Assembly (NCBI RefSeq): GCF_036881715.1 | Contig: NZ_JBAKBF010000002.1 | Span: 372,001 to 436,000, forward strand | DNA: 64,000 nt | Source: Pannonibacter anstelovis | Lineage (GTDB): Bacteria > Pseudomonadota > Alphaproteobacteria > Rhizobiales > Stappiaceae | Reading direction: 5' to 3' | Part shown: positions 45,664 through 53,434 of the stretch, in pieces | Layout of the letters: each line of letters starts with the position of its first letter | Numbering within the stretch: position 1 is the first letter of the stretch | Notes under the pieces: model-generated | The model's database searches: none | The model's input: the letters and a program-made list of their open reading frames with translations, nothing else | What the model was told of the DNA's origin: nothing | Position numbers and translations under genes: made by a program

Positions 45664-48633
45664 ATGATGAGCCACCTCCGCGCTGCACGCTCTCTTGCTG
45701 TTGCTGCCAGTTTTCTGCCTGCTCTGCTCGCCACCACCGCGATGGCCGCGACAGAGGTAGGCGTTGCCACGGCCGTCAATCCGCAAGCGCAGGGAACAGC
45801 GCCAGGTGCAGGTTTGCGCACCATCATGCTCGGCAACAACATCTATCACAAGGAACGCATCAAGACCGGTGGTTCCGGGCTGGTGCAGGTGCTGTTTGTC
45901 GATGGGTCCACGTTCACGGTCGGTGCAAATTCGGATCTGGTGATCGACGAATTCGTCTTTGACCCGGAAGCTGGCACGGGCAAGCTGGTGGCCAGCATGG
46001 GCAAGGGTGTGGCCAGGTTTGTCGGCGGCAAGCTTTCCAAGAACAAGGGAGGCGTCAATGTTCGTACGCCAGTTGGCACCATCGGCATCCGGGGTGGTAT
46101 TGCCAATCTGGAGGTGCGTGAGGATGGCGGTACTTTCTCCCTCGTCTTTGGCAAGGAACTGACTTTCACCGGACCTAATGGCACGGCACAGCGGATCTAT
46201 GAACCCGGCTACACCATGGTCGTGGGAGGAGGCGGAAGCAGCCAGCCTGAGATACGCCCGACCAGCCAGGCGGATCTTGGTTCCCTGCAACAGTCCCTGA
46301 CCAGCCGTCCTGGCCAGAATGGCGGCGCGCCGCGCCCCCCCACCAACGAGGCCGTGACCCAAAGCGGTCTGACCTCCGTCAATTCGAACCTTGCGGTCGT
46401 CAACACCTTGCCGCCACCGAAGCCGGAGGTGGTCGTGGCGACGGCGTTGGCTGACGTTGAGAGCGAGATCGAGAAAACTCCGGACCCCCAGCCGGAACCA
46501 GAGCCCGAGCCTCAGCCTCAGCCTCAGCCGGAGCCCCAGCCGGAGCCCGAGCCTGAGCCCGAGCCTGAGCCTCAACCTGAGCCTCAGCCTCAGACAGTAA
46601 CCCTGCGTGCCCTGAGCGGGGGCAGTGATCTTGAGTTGCCGGGGCTGGCTGGCATTCTTTCCAATCCTGGCCGCCAGGGTATTCTTGGCCGGACCACGGA
46701 TTCCATCGACGAAGAGTTTACGGTTACGCTTCCAGCGGCGGGCAGATCTTCGGGCGCCTATTCCTCCGCGGATGGCGATGCTTTTCTGACCAGTGAGATC
46801 GACGGACAAACGATCACCGTTGGCGTCCCGTCAGCTTCCGGCCTGTCCTATTTCCAGTCTGTGCTGACGGATGAAGGCGTTCACATGGGGCAGTTCAGCC
46901 AGACCGGTGTCCCCTCCTGGCTGATGGTCGATTCCGCGGAAGATGGCGACATCGAAGCGAACGGGCGCGGTATTTTCTACCGGGGCAGCGGCGGTTTTAT
47001 TGCGCTGCTTTACCAGAATGCCCAGATCGCGGGGGATGCGCCGGTCTTTGAGAGCGACCTCTCCGATGCCATCCTTGCATTTGGCGGAACGCCTGGTTCC
47101 TTTGACGTGATGAACCAGTCCCGCCTGCGCACGTACACACTGACGGCGGACCTGCAGCAGCTCTTGTCGTTGGGAACGGAGAGTGCGGATGGAAGCGTCA
47201 TTCCTGCCAATAGCGGGGCCCTTTTCCTGAACCCGCGCGTGGCGGCAGATCTGGGTACCACATTCCTCGATGGCGTTGCCAACTCCGGCCTTCTGGTTTT
47301 GGAGGGGGGAGCAGATCTGGACGATGAGCCGCCGCTTGCGCTGGCCGCTTCCTTTTCCATCCAGGGACAGTCCTCGACCCAGCAGTCAGCCATTTCCCTT
47401 TTCCTTGGTTCCATCAAGGATGACGGTTCGGGTGAGCTTGCCCTGTCGGGCGTGCGGCGTGGTGGATACAAATCCGTCAGTCATGACGCAACCGGCAGTT
47501 TCTCCGGCAAGATCGGATCTCTGGCAGGGGCTGATGGGACCTATGCCTTCGGCAGCAATGCGGAGAACTTTGTCCTTAGCAGCAACGTCAGTCCTGCACA
47601 GAACGGCGACAGCTACGTGGTGCAGCCACCGTCCAGCCAGCTGAGTGACCATTACAGCGCGACGACTCATATAGCCGAACTATCGTCTACAGTGCCGGGC
47701 TCCACCCTGTTGGGAAGCACGCGCAACCTGTCGGGCTTCGCCGCGGGCATGGTGCAGACGAACAATGCCGGAACCCTTGTGGTGACGCCTTATGCCTCGA
47801 CAGGCAGCTTCGGCAATTCGGTCAAGTTTGACGTGGACAGCCGGTCCGTATCGGCATCCTTTGAGCTCAAGCATGCAAACTACACGGGCGGCGGTAGCGT
47901 GCCCCGCATGAACGTGTCCTTTGGTAACAGCGCTTCAGCCCCCGAAAGCGAACGTGCTTCGGTCTTCATCGACAATGACCGCTATGCGGCGGTTGAGACC
48001 AATGACAGTCTGGGCAACAGTGTGCGCGGTGACAGCGGCATCAGCAAGGACGCCGACGCCAAGAGCTACTTCATTTCCAATACGCTGGTGGATGGGGCCG
48101 ACAGCGCCATCTTCGCCGGCGTGACGACCAAGTGCACCTGTGCCTTCCTGGAATGGGGATACTGGGGCACGCATCTTTCAATCGACAATCCGTCACCCAC
48201 TCCGGACGAACAGATGCAGGTCCATCTGGGCACATGGGCCGCCGGGCGCATTCTTGGCCCGAATGACCTGCCGAGCGGTGGCAGCGCCAGCTATGTTGGC
48301 CATGCAGTCGGCAGTGTGGTGAACGGTGGGAGCCAATACCTGGCCGCCGGCAACTTCAGCATGAACGTGGACTTTGGCACCCGCACCGGCACCGCGACCA
48401 TAAGCAACTTTGATGGACGTACCTTCGGAGCCAACATCTCCGAGCCTAACCCTTTTGCGGATCAGAACCTCTTCAGCGGCAATGTTTCCGATGGCGGCAC
48501 GATGAGCGGTAACTTCAATGCCTCTTTGGTGCAGGGTCCGAACAGCAATTTTGACGGCGCCATCGGCAGCTTCTCGGCCATTGATGGCTCATGGAGTGCA
48601 ACCGGTGTTGCCGTGGGTGAGCGGCTGCCCTGA
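45664..48633 (+). CDS. FecR-domain exported protein with TbpB-like C-terminal barrel (probable Slam-type cargo)
   Basis: A 989-residue protein with a Sec signal ending AMA (about residue 28) and no lipobox Cys. Residues about 55-160 form a FecR domain (KTGGSGLVQVLFVDGSTFTVG, NVRTPVGTIGIRGG). Residues about 274-311 are a Pro-Glu/Gln linker. The rest is Ser/Gly/Asn-rich beta sequence. C-terminal ~110 residues (MNVDFGTRTGTATISNFDG, FSGNVSDGGTMSGNF, GSFSAIDGSWSATG) resemble the TbpB-type handle recognised by Slam. C824-T-C826 and WGYWG follow one another before it. ATG 45664 is used; another ATG is next to it. Function unknown. Confidence 0.7.
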   Translation: MMSHLRAARSLAVAASFLPALLATTAMAATEVGVATAVNPQAQGTAPGAGLRTIMLGNNIYHKERIKTGGSGLVQVLFVDGSTFTVGANSDLVIDEFVFDPEAGTGKLVASMGKGVARFVGGKLSKNKGGVNVRTPVGTIGIRGGIANLEVREDGGTFSLVFGKELTFTGPNGTAQRIYEPGYTMVVGGGGSSQPEIRPTSQADLGSLQQSLTSRPGQNGGAPRPPTNEAVTQSGLTSVNSNLAVVNTLPPPKPEVVVATALADVESEIEKTPDPQPEPEPEPQPQPQPEPQPEPEPEPEPEPQPEPQPQTVTLRALSGGSDLELPGLAGILSNPGRQGILGRTTDSIDEEFTVTLPAAGRSSGAYSSADGDAFLTSEIDGQTITVGVPSASGLSYFQSVLTDEGVHMGQFSQTGVPSWLMVDSAEDGDIEANGRGIFYRGSGGFIALLYQNAQIAGDAPVFESDLSDAILAFGGTPGSFDVMNQSRLRTYTLTADLQQLLSLGTESADGSVIPANSGALFLNPRVAADLGTTFLDGVANSGLLVLEGGADLDDEPPLALAASFSIQGQSSTQQSAISLFLGSIKDDGSGELALSGVRRGGYKSVSHDATGSFSGKIGSLAGADGTYAFGSNAENFVLSSNVSPAQNGDSYVVQPPSSQLSDHYSATTHIAELSSTVPGSTLLGSTRNLSGFAAGMVQTNNAGTLVVTPYASTGSFGNSVKFDVDSRSVSASFELKHANYTGGGSVPRMNVSFGNSASAPESERASVFIDNDRYAAVETNDSLGNSVRGDSGISKDADAKSYFISNTLVDGADSAIFAGVTTKCTCAFLEWGYWGTHLSIDNPSPTPDEQMQVHLGTWAAGRILGPNDLPSGGSASYVGHAVGSVVNGGSQYLAAGNFSMNVDFGTRTGTATISNFDGRTFGANISEPNPFADQNLFSGNVSDGGTMSGNFNASLVQGPNSNFDGAIGSFSAIDGSWSATGVAVGERLP
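46484..46595 (+). repeat. Pro-Glu/Pro-Gln coding repeat
   Basis: Degenerate 6- and 12-bp units (CCGGAGCCC, CCTCAGCCT) encode alternating Pro-Glu and Pro-Gln over about 38 residues, a stiff extended linker. Such tracts change length by slippage. Confidence 0.9.
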
Positions 48634-48643
48634 GGCATTTGGG

Positions 48644-48676
48644 GCGGCTGTTCCCGCAAGGCGCCGGAACAGCCGC
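48644..48676 (+). terminator. Stem-loop after the FecR-domain gene
   Basis: An 11-bp perfect stem (GCGGCTGTTCC and complement) with an 11-base loop, 10 bp after the stop. It has no T-run, so it may be a weak terminator. Confidence 0.55.
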
Positions 48677-48872
48677 TGATACGTCCCACAGCGCTTGTCC
48701 ACAGGCAGAGTTTCGTTCTGAAGTGTTTGAAACCATAAAGGAAAGCTGACTTTCGGAAATGCCTGAAAAATAATCCTGCAAGCCTGCGAAAAGTTTTGCC
48801 GGGGCGCTGGACAAGGCCTGAGTGATCTCCTATAAGACCCCCACTTCCGGCGGTCACGCCAAATGAAGTCAG

Positions 48873-48948
48873 GCCCAGATAGCTCAGTTGGTAGAGCAGC
48901 GGATTGAAAATCCGCGTGTCGCTGGTTCGATTCCGGCTCTGGGCACCA
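48873..48948 (+). tRNA. tRNA-Phe (GAA anticodon)
   Basis: 76 nt. Acceptor GCCCAGA pairs with TCTGGGC before encoded ACCA. D-arm GCTC/GAGC, anticodon stem GCGGA/TCCGC with loop TTGAAAA (GAA), and T-arm with TTCGATT loop are complete. Confidence 0.96.
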
Positions 48949-49346
48949 CTTCTCTCTCCCTTACGAAAATCAGAAATAGCTGCTGCATCGTGCATTGTCT
49001 CGAGCTGCGAGCGATAAGCTTTGCCGCGTTCCGGCAGGCTCCGGGTGCAGGCATCTGTCTCGGACACCCCACACGCGCCGTCCCGGCCTTTGTGCCGGGA
49101 CCCGTTATGGACGTGATGCGGGTGAAGTTGGGAGGCCGTTGGACGGCAGGGCTTGGGGCGTGCTATGGCCTTGTTTCAGCGGCCTTGCATCCCTTACAGG
49201 TCCCGGCACAAAGGCCGGGACGGCGCGGAGAGAGGCGTGGCGTCTGCGTCCAAAGTGCGCCCTGATGACACTCTCACTTTCTTCAGCGGCTCAGCATTCC
49301 AAGGCGCTCTGCATCTGGCCGCTCATGTGTGGACGAGCCTGCCTCT
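48949..49346. other. Non-coding stretch with inverted repeats
   Basis: About 400 bp after tRNA-Phe without a credible gene. It holds the 28-bp inverted repeat at 49075/49199. No copy of the tRNA 3' end is seen that would mark an integrated element. Confidence 0.6.
49075..49226. repeat. 28-bp perfect inverted repeat, 96 bp apart
   Basis: Arms at 49075-49102 and 49199-49226 are exact reverse complements; each also holds a short inner palindrome (CCCGGC...GCCGGG). This is the form of palindromic intergenic repeats of alphaproteobacteria and not of a coding transposon. Confidence 0.85.
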
Positions 49347-49544
49347 CTACCCCTTCTGCTCCGTCTCCTTCGCCAAGGCCAGCGCTTCAGCCAGTATTGC
49401 CGGGTCGCCGATGTGGTTCATCAGGATCAGGATCAGGCGGGCGTTGAAGGCGTGGCTTTCGTCTTCCGTCAGGGCTTCGTGGGCGGCGAGAAGGCTGGCG
49501 TAGGCGTCGTCCGGGTTGGGCAGGTTCGGGGCGGTGATCAGCAT
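49347..49544 (-). CDS. DUF2783 family protein
   Basis: A 65-residue soluble protein (LPNPDDAYASLLAAHEALTEDESHAFNARLILILMNHIGD) matching DUF2783. The family is commonly encoded next to FAD-dependent aromatic monooxygenases, as here (88 bp downstream of one), so it may be an accessory to that enzyme. No catalytic residues are known. It is the last gene of the homogentisate operon. Confidence 0.78.
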   Translation of the reverse strand: MLITAPNLPNPDDAYASLLAAHEALTEDESHAFNARLILILMNHIGDPAILAEALALAKETEQKG

Positions 49545-49632
49545 GGTTCATCTATCCCGGCTGCTGCCAAGGGCGTGCAGCCTGTCAGGGGTTGATTGTT
49601 CACGTCACGCAAGGCCTCTCGTGCAAGGCACA

Positions 49633-51297
49633 TCACGCAAGGCAGAGCGCGCGGGCGAGGGCTGTGGACACTTCGCTTGCGTCAAAGCGCTCCCAGCGGG
49701 CAGCGGTGTGCTGGTCTGGCCTCACCAGGTAAACGGCGGAGGCAGCCTGCCCGAGATAGCGCTCGCGCAGCGGCTCATTGCCTTCCGGCGAGAGCTGCAG
49801 GCAGGGCAGGATGAGGCCGTGGGCAGTGAAGCTTTCGGGCGCATCCGTGCCGATGGCCAGCAGATGGAAGCCGCCGCCAAGCCGCGCCAGAAGCCAGTCT
49901 TCCGCGCCCGCTTCCCCGCCAAGAGGCGCATCCAGCAGCGGTGCACCGGGGCGGGTGCGGGGCGGCATCAGCGGATGATCTGGCCCGTTGAGCGTCAGCC
50001 CGTCATAGACGCAAGGCACTGAAAGGCGCCCCGAATTGACGATGCTGCGGGCAAAGGGGGCCTTGGCGGCCAGATCCAGCACCGCGTTGCGGAACATGCG
50101 CGACACGCCGCTTTTCGGGGTGATGAAGTCGGTCGAGCGCGTTGAGTTGAGAATGTTCTCATCCGCCCCGTGGATGCGCTCTGCGCAGTAGCTGTCGATC
50201 AGGGCTTCAGGCGCAATGCCCTTCACCACCAGCGCCAGCTTCCAGGCCAGATTATCCGCATCCTGAATGCCGGAATTGGCCCCGCGTGCGCCGAAGGGGG
50301 ACACCTGATGGGCGGAATCGCCGGCAAAGAGCACGCGGCCCTTGCGGAAGGTCTCCATGCGGCGGCACTGGAAGGTGTAGATCGAAGTCCAGACCAGTTC
50401 GTAATCCGCGCCTTCGCCCAGCATGGCATCCACACGGGCGCGCACGCGTTCTGGCTCCAGTTCGCGCTTGCGGTCAATGTTCCAGCCAAGCTGGAAGTCG
50501 ATGCGCCACACGCCGTCCGGCTGCTTGTGCAGCAGGGCGCTGTCGCCGGACTTGAAATGCGGCTCGAACCAGAACCAGCGCTCGGTCGGGAAATCCGCCG
50601 TCATGCGCACATCGGCGATGAGGAAGTTGTCCTCGAACACACGGCCCTCGAAGCCCAGCCCCAGCATGGAACGCAGCGGCGAGCGGGCGCCGTCGCAGGC
50701 GATCACCCAATCTGCTTCAAGTTGATAGGGGCCGTCCGGAGTGGCGATGTCGAGGCGGGCACCTCTGCCGTTCTGCTCCAGCGCCTCCACCTTGTTGCGG
50801 CCGCGAATTTCGATGGGGGCACCTTCCGCGATGGCCGCCAGGATGCGGTCATGCAGGAATTTCTCGAAGTAGGGCTGCTGCAGGTTGATGAAGGCGGGAA
50901 ACTCGTGTCCGCCTTCCGGCAGCAGGTTGAACTCGTAGAGCAGCCGGTCATCGCGGAAGACTTTACCCTTGTTCCACTGCACGCCCTTGTCCAGCATGGG
51001 CCTCGCCGCGCCAAGCCGGGCGCAGATTTCCAGCGTGCGCTTGGCAAAGCAGATGGCGCGGCTGCCTTCGCCAACGCCTTCCTGATCATCCAGCACCAGA
51101 ACCGGCACGCCCTTGAGCCCAAGGTCGAGCGCGGTGGCGAGCCCCACCGGCCCGCCACCGACGACAACCACCGTATGGCGGACGGGGGCCGGCTGGTCCT
51201 GATCGGCCGAGCGTGCATAGGGGTAAAGCGCGAAGGCAAGGGCGCGTTCGCCAGCCTTGCTGGCGGGCGCAGGTGCAATTGCGGCGGGTCTGTCCAC
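49633..51297 (-). CDS. FAD-dependent aromatic monooxygenase (MhpA-like)
   Basis: A 554-residue class A flavin hydroxylase. FAD-binding GGGPVGLATALDLG (near residue 48), the mid DG motif (CDGARSPLRSMLG), and GDSAHQVSPFGARGANSGIQDADNLAWKLAL are all intact; a thioredoxin-like C-terminal domain follows. Related enzymes hydroxylate 3-hydroxyphenylpropionate or 3-hydroxyphenylacetate. In this operon a product of homogentisate (from 3-hydroxyphenylacetate) would make sense, but that is inference. The GTG start at 51297 has a GGAGGAG site. Confidence 0.85.
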   Translation of the reverse strand: MDRPAAIAPAPASKAGERALAFALYPYARSADQDQPAPVRHTVVVVGGGPVGLATALDLGLKGVPVLVLDDQEGVGEGSRAICFAKRTLEICARLGAARPMLDKGVQWNKGKVFRDDRLLYEFNLLPEGGHEFPAFINLQQPYFEKFLHDRILAAIAEGAPIEIRGRNKVEALEQNGRGARLDIATPDGPYQLEADWVIACDGARSPLRSMLGLGFEGRVFEDNFLIADVRMTADFPTERWFWFEPHFKSGDSALLHKQPDGVWRIDFQLGWNIDRKRELEPERVRARVDAMLGEGADYELVWTSIYTFQCRRMETFRKGRVLFAGDSAHQVSPFGARGANSGIQDADNLAWKLALVVKGIAPEALIDSYCAERIHGADENILNSTRSTDFITPKSGVSRMFRNAVLDLAAKAPFARSIVNSGRLSVPCVYDGLTLNGPDHPLMPPRTRPGAPLLDAPLGGEAGAEDWLLARLGGGFHLLAIGTDAPESFTAHGLILPCLQLSPEGNEPLRERYLGQAASAVYLVRPDQHTAARWERFDASEVSTALARALCLA

Positions 51298-51349
51298 GAG
51301 GTCTCCTCCCTCTTGTCCCGTTTTCGGTGCGAGGCGTCGCAGGGCTGGT

Positions 51350-52300
51350 TCAGCCCTGCAATGCGGCCCACATCTCGAGGTCTCGTGCGGCGGTCCAGAT
51401 ACGCGGGTGGCTGATGCCGCGGGCCTCGTCATAGGCGCGGGCAACGTTGAAGGGCAGGCAGTGCTCGTAGATGGCGTAGTCCTTGAACTTCGGATCACAT
51501 TCGGCGCGCACCGCGTCCCAGGCTTCCTTCAGGGTGCCGTTGCGGGCGGCAACACGTGCCACCGGGCGGAAGGTGCTATCCACGAAGTCGCGGGTGCGGT
51601 CCAGGGCTGCGTTGACGGCATCACGGCCCAGAACGGCATCGCCGCGTCCCGGCGCAATGGCATCAAGGTCAAAGGCGCGGATGGCCTCCAGCGTCGGGCC
51701 CCATTCACGGAAATGGCCGTCGCCGCAATAGCAGGCGGCATGGGCCTCAACGATATCGCCGGTGAACATCACGTTCTGGTCCGGCACGTGGATCACGATG
51801 TCGCCTGCGGTGTGGGCGCGGCCAAGGTGCATCAGGTCTACCCGGCGCTTGCCGAGGAAGACGGTCATCCGGTCGCTGAAGGTGGTGGTGGGCCATGTGA
51901 GGCCGGGGATGCTTTCATGGCCCTGGAACAGGCGGGGGAAGCGCTGGAATTCGCTGTCCCAGTCCTCCTGGCCGCGCTCGGCCACCATGGCGCGGGCGGT
52001 TTCGCCCATGATCACCTGCTGCGCCTTGAAGGCGGAGGCGCCCAGCACGCGCACGGCGTGATAGTGGGTGAGCACCACATGGGTGATCGGCTTGTCGGTG
52101 ACACTGCGCACGCAGTCGATCACCTTCTGGGCAAGGCGCGGGGTGGCCTGCGCCTCGACGATCATCACGCTGTCATCGCCGATGATGACGCCGGAGTTGG
52201 GATCGCCCTCGGCCGTGAAGGCGTAAAGGCCTTCGCCGACTTCGGTAAAGCTGATGGTCTTTTCGGTGAGGTCGCCCTGCGAGGCAAATTTCTTGCTCAT
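51350..52300 (-). CDS. Beta-lactamase-fold protein with altered metal motif
   Basis: A 316-residue metallo-beta-lactamase-fold protein. The classic HxHxDH motif reads H-Y-H-A-V-R here (THYHAVRVLGA), so the Asp and last His are replaced, while later ligands (GRAHTAGD, FTGDIVEAHA) look normal. It may bind one metal or work in another way. It lies between the fumarylacetoacetase and FAD monooxygenase genes (30 and 52 bp gaps), so a role in aromatic acid breakdown is likely, perhaps as a thioester or lactone hydrolase. Confidence 0.82.
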   Translation of the reverse strand: MSKKFASQGDLTEKTISFTEVGEGLYAFTAEGDPNSGVIIGDDSVMIVEAQATPRLAQKVIDCVRSVTDKPITHVVLTHYHAVRVLGASAFKAQQVIMGETARAMVAERGQEDWDSEFQRFPRLFQGHESIPGLTWPTTTFSDRMTVFLGKRRVDLMHLGRAHTAGDIVIHVPDQNVMFTGDIVEAHAACYCGDGHFREWGPTLEAIRAFDLDAIAPGRGDAVLGRDAVNAALDRTRDFVDSTFRPVARVAARNGTLKEAWDAVRAECDPKFKDYAIYEHCLPFNVARAYDEARGISHPRIWTAARDLEMWAALQG

Positions 52301-52330
52301 GGATATTGTCCGTCCGTCCGTAAATCTGTT

Positions 52331-53341
52331 TCAGGCGCTCGGTTCAACGGTCTGCTCGATGGCGCCGAAGATGGAATGGCCCGTGGCATCCAGCATCTCG
52401 ATGCGCACCGTGTCGCCAAAGCGCAGGAAGGGAGTCTTGGCGGCGCCGCTGTTGATGGTTTCGATCATGCGGATCTCGGCAATGCAGGAATAGCCTGCGC
52501 CACCCTCGCTCACCGGCTTGCCGGGGCCGCCGTCCAGTTTGTTGGAGACTGTGCCGGAGCCGATGATGGAACCGGCGGCCAGCGGCCGGGTCTTCGCGGC
52601 GTGGGCAATCAGCTGCGGGAAATCGAAGGTCATGTCGATGCCGGCATTGGCGCGGCCGAAGGGCTTGCCGTTGAGGTCCACCTTCAGCGGCAGATGCAGC
52701 CGTCCGCCATCCCAGGCATCGCCCAGTTCGTCCGGCGTCACGGCAACGGGCGAGAAGGCAGAGGAGGGCTTGGACTGGAAGAAGCCGAAGCCCTTGGCCA
52801 GTTCCGCCGGAATGAGCCCGCGCAGCGACACGTCATTGACCAGCATGATGAGGCAGATGGCCGCCCGTGCTTCGTCAACGCTTGCCCCCATCGGCACGTC
52901 ATCAACGATGACGGCCACTTCGCCCTCCATGTCGATGCCATAGGCTTCATCAGCCATGCGGATGGGATCGCGCGGCGGCAGGAAGCTGTCGGAACCGCCC
53001 TGATACATCAGCGGATCGGTCCAGAAGGTTTCCGGCATCTCCGCGCCGCGCGCCTTGCGCACCAGTTCAACGTGATTGACGTAGGCCGAGCCATCGGCCC
53101 ACTGATAGGCGCGCGGCAGCGGCGAATGGGCGTCATGCTCGTGAAAGCGCATCGAGGGCACGGCATCGTGCTCCAGGCTTTCGGCCAGCACGGCCAGCTT
53201 GGGCGCAAGTGCTGCCCAGTTGTCCAGCGCTGCCTGCAGGGTGGGGGCTATGTGGGTGGCTTCGGTGCAGCGGGTCAGGCTCTTGTTGACCAGCACAAGC
53301 CGTCCGTCACGACTGCCGTCCTTCAGCGTGGCAAGTTTCAT
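52331..53341 (-). CDS. fahA: Fumarylacetoacetase
   Basis: A 336-residue FAH-family hydrolase that splits fumarylacetoacetate (or maleylacetoacetate) to fumarate and acetoacetate. The metal ligand regions are visible (GIDMEGEVAVIVDDVPMG, LIMLVNDVSLRG, and KPSSAFSPVAVTPDELG). It follows hmgA on the same strand. No maleylacetoacetate isomerase is present, so isomerisation may be encoded elsewhere or the enzyme may take maleylacetoacetate directly. Confidence 0.9.
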   Translation of the reverse strand: MKLATLKDGSRDGRLVLVNKSLTRCTEATHIAPTLQAALDNWAALAPKLAVLAESLEHDAVPSMRFHEHDAHSPLPRAYQWADGSAYVNHVELVRKARGAEMPETFWTDPLMYQGGSDSFLPPRDPIRMADEAYGIDMEGEVAVIVDDVPMGASVDEARAAICLIMLVNDVSLRGLIPAELAKGFGFFQSKPSSAFSPVAVTPDELGDAWDGGRLHLPLKVDLNGKPFGRANAGIDMTFDFPQLIAHAAKTRPLAAGSIIGSGTVSNKLDGGPGKPVSEGGAGYSCIAEIRMIETINSGAAKTPFLRFGDTVRIEMLDATGHSIFGAIEQTVEPSA

Positions 53342-53434
53342 GGTGTTTTCCCGAAAACTGGTGTGAGAGGGCGGCAGGCTCCCCCGGCCCGCCGCTGCCC
53401 CGTGTGATGTTTGGCACTGAGTGGCTGCTGCCGC

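Noticed and set aside
46484..46595. Possible CRISPR-like repeat
   Set aside because: Short in-frame codon repeats inside a coding sequence, no spacers of constant length.
49075..49226. Insertion sequence bounded by inverted repeats
   Set aside because: The inner 96 bp are far too short for a transposase and contain no coding signal.
48873..49346. Integrated element at tRNA-Phe
   Set aside because: No integrase gene and no second copy of the tRNA end within the window.
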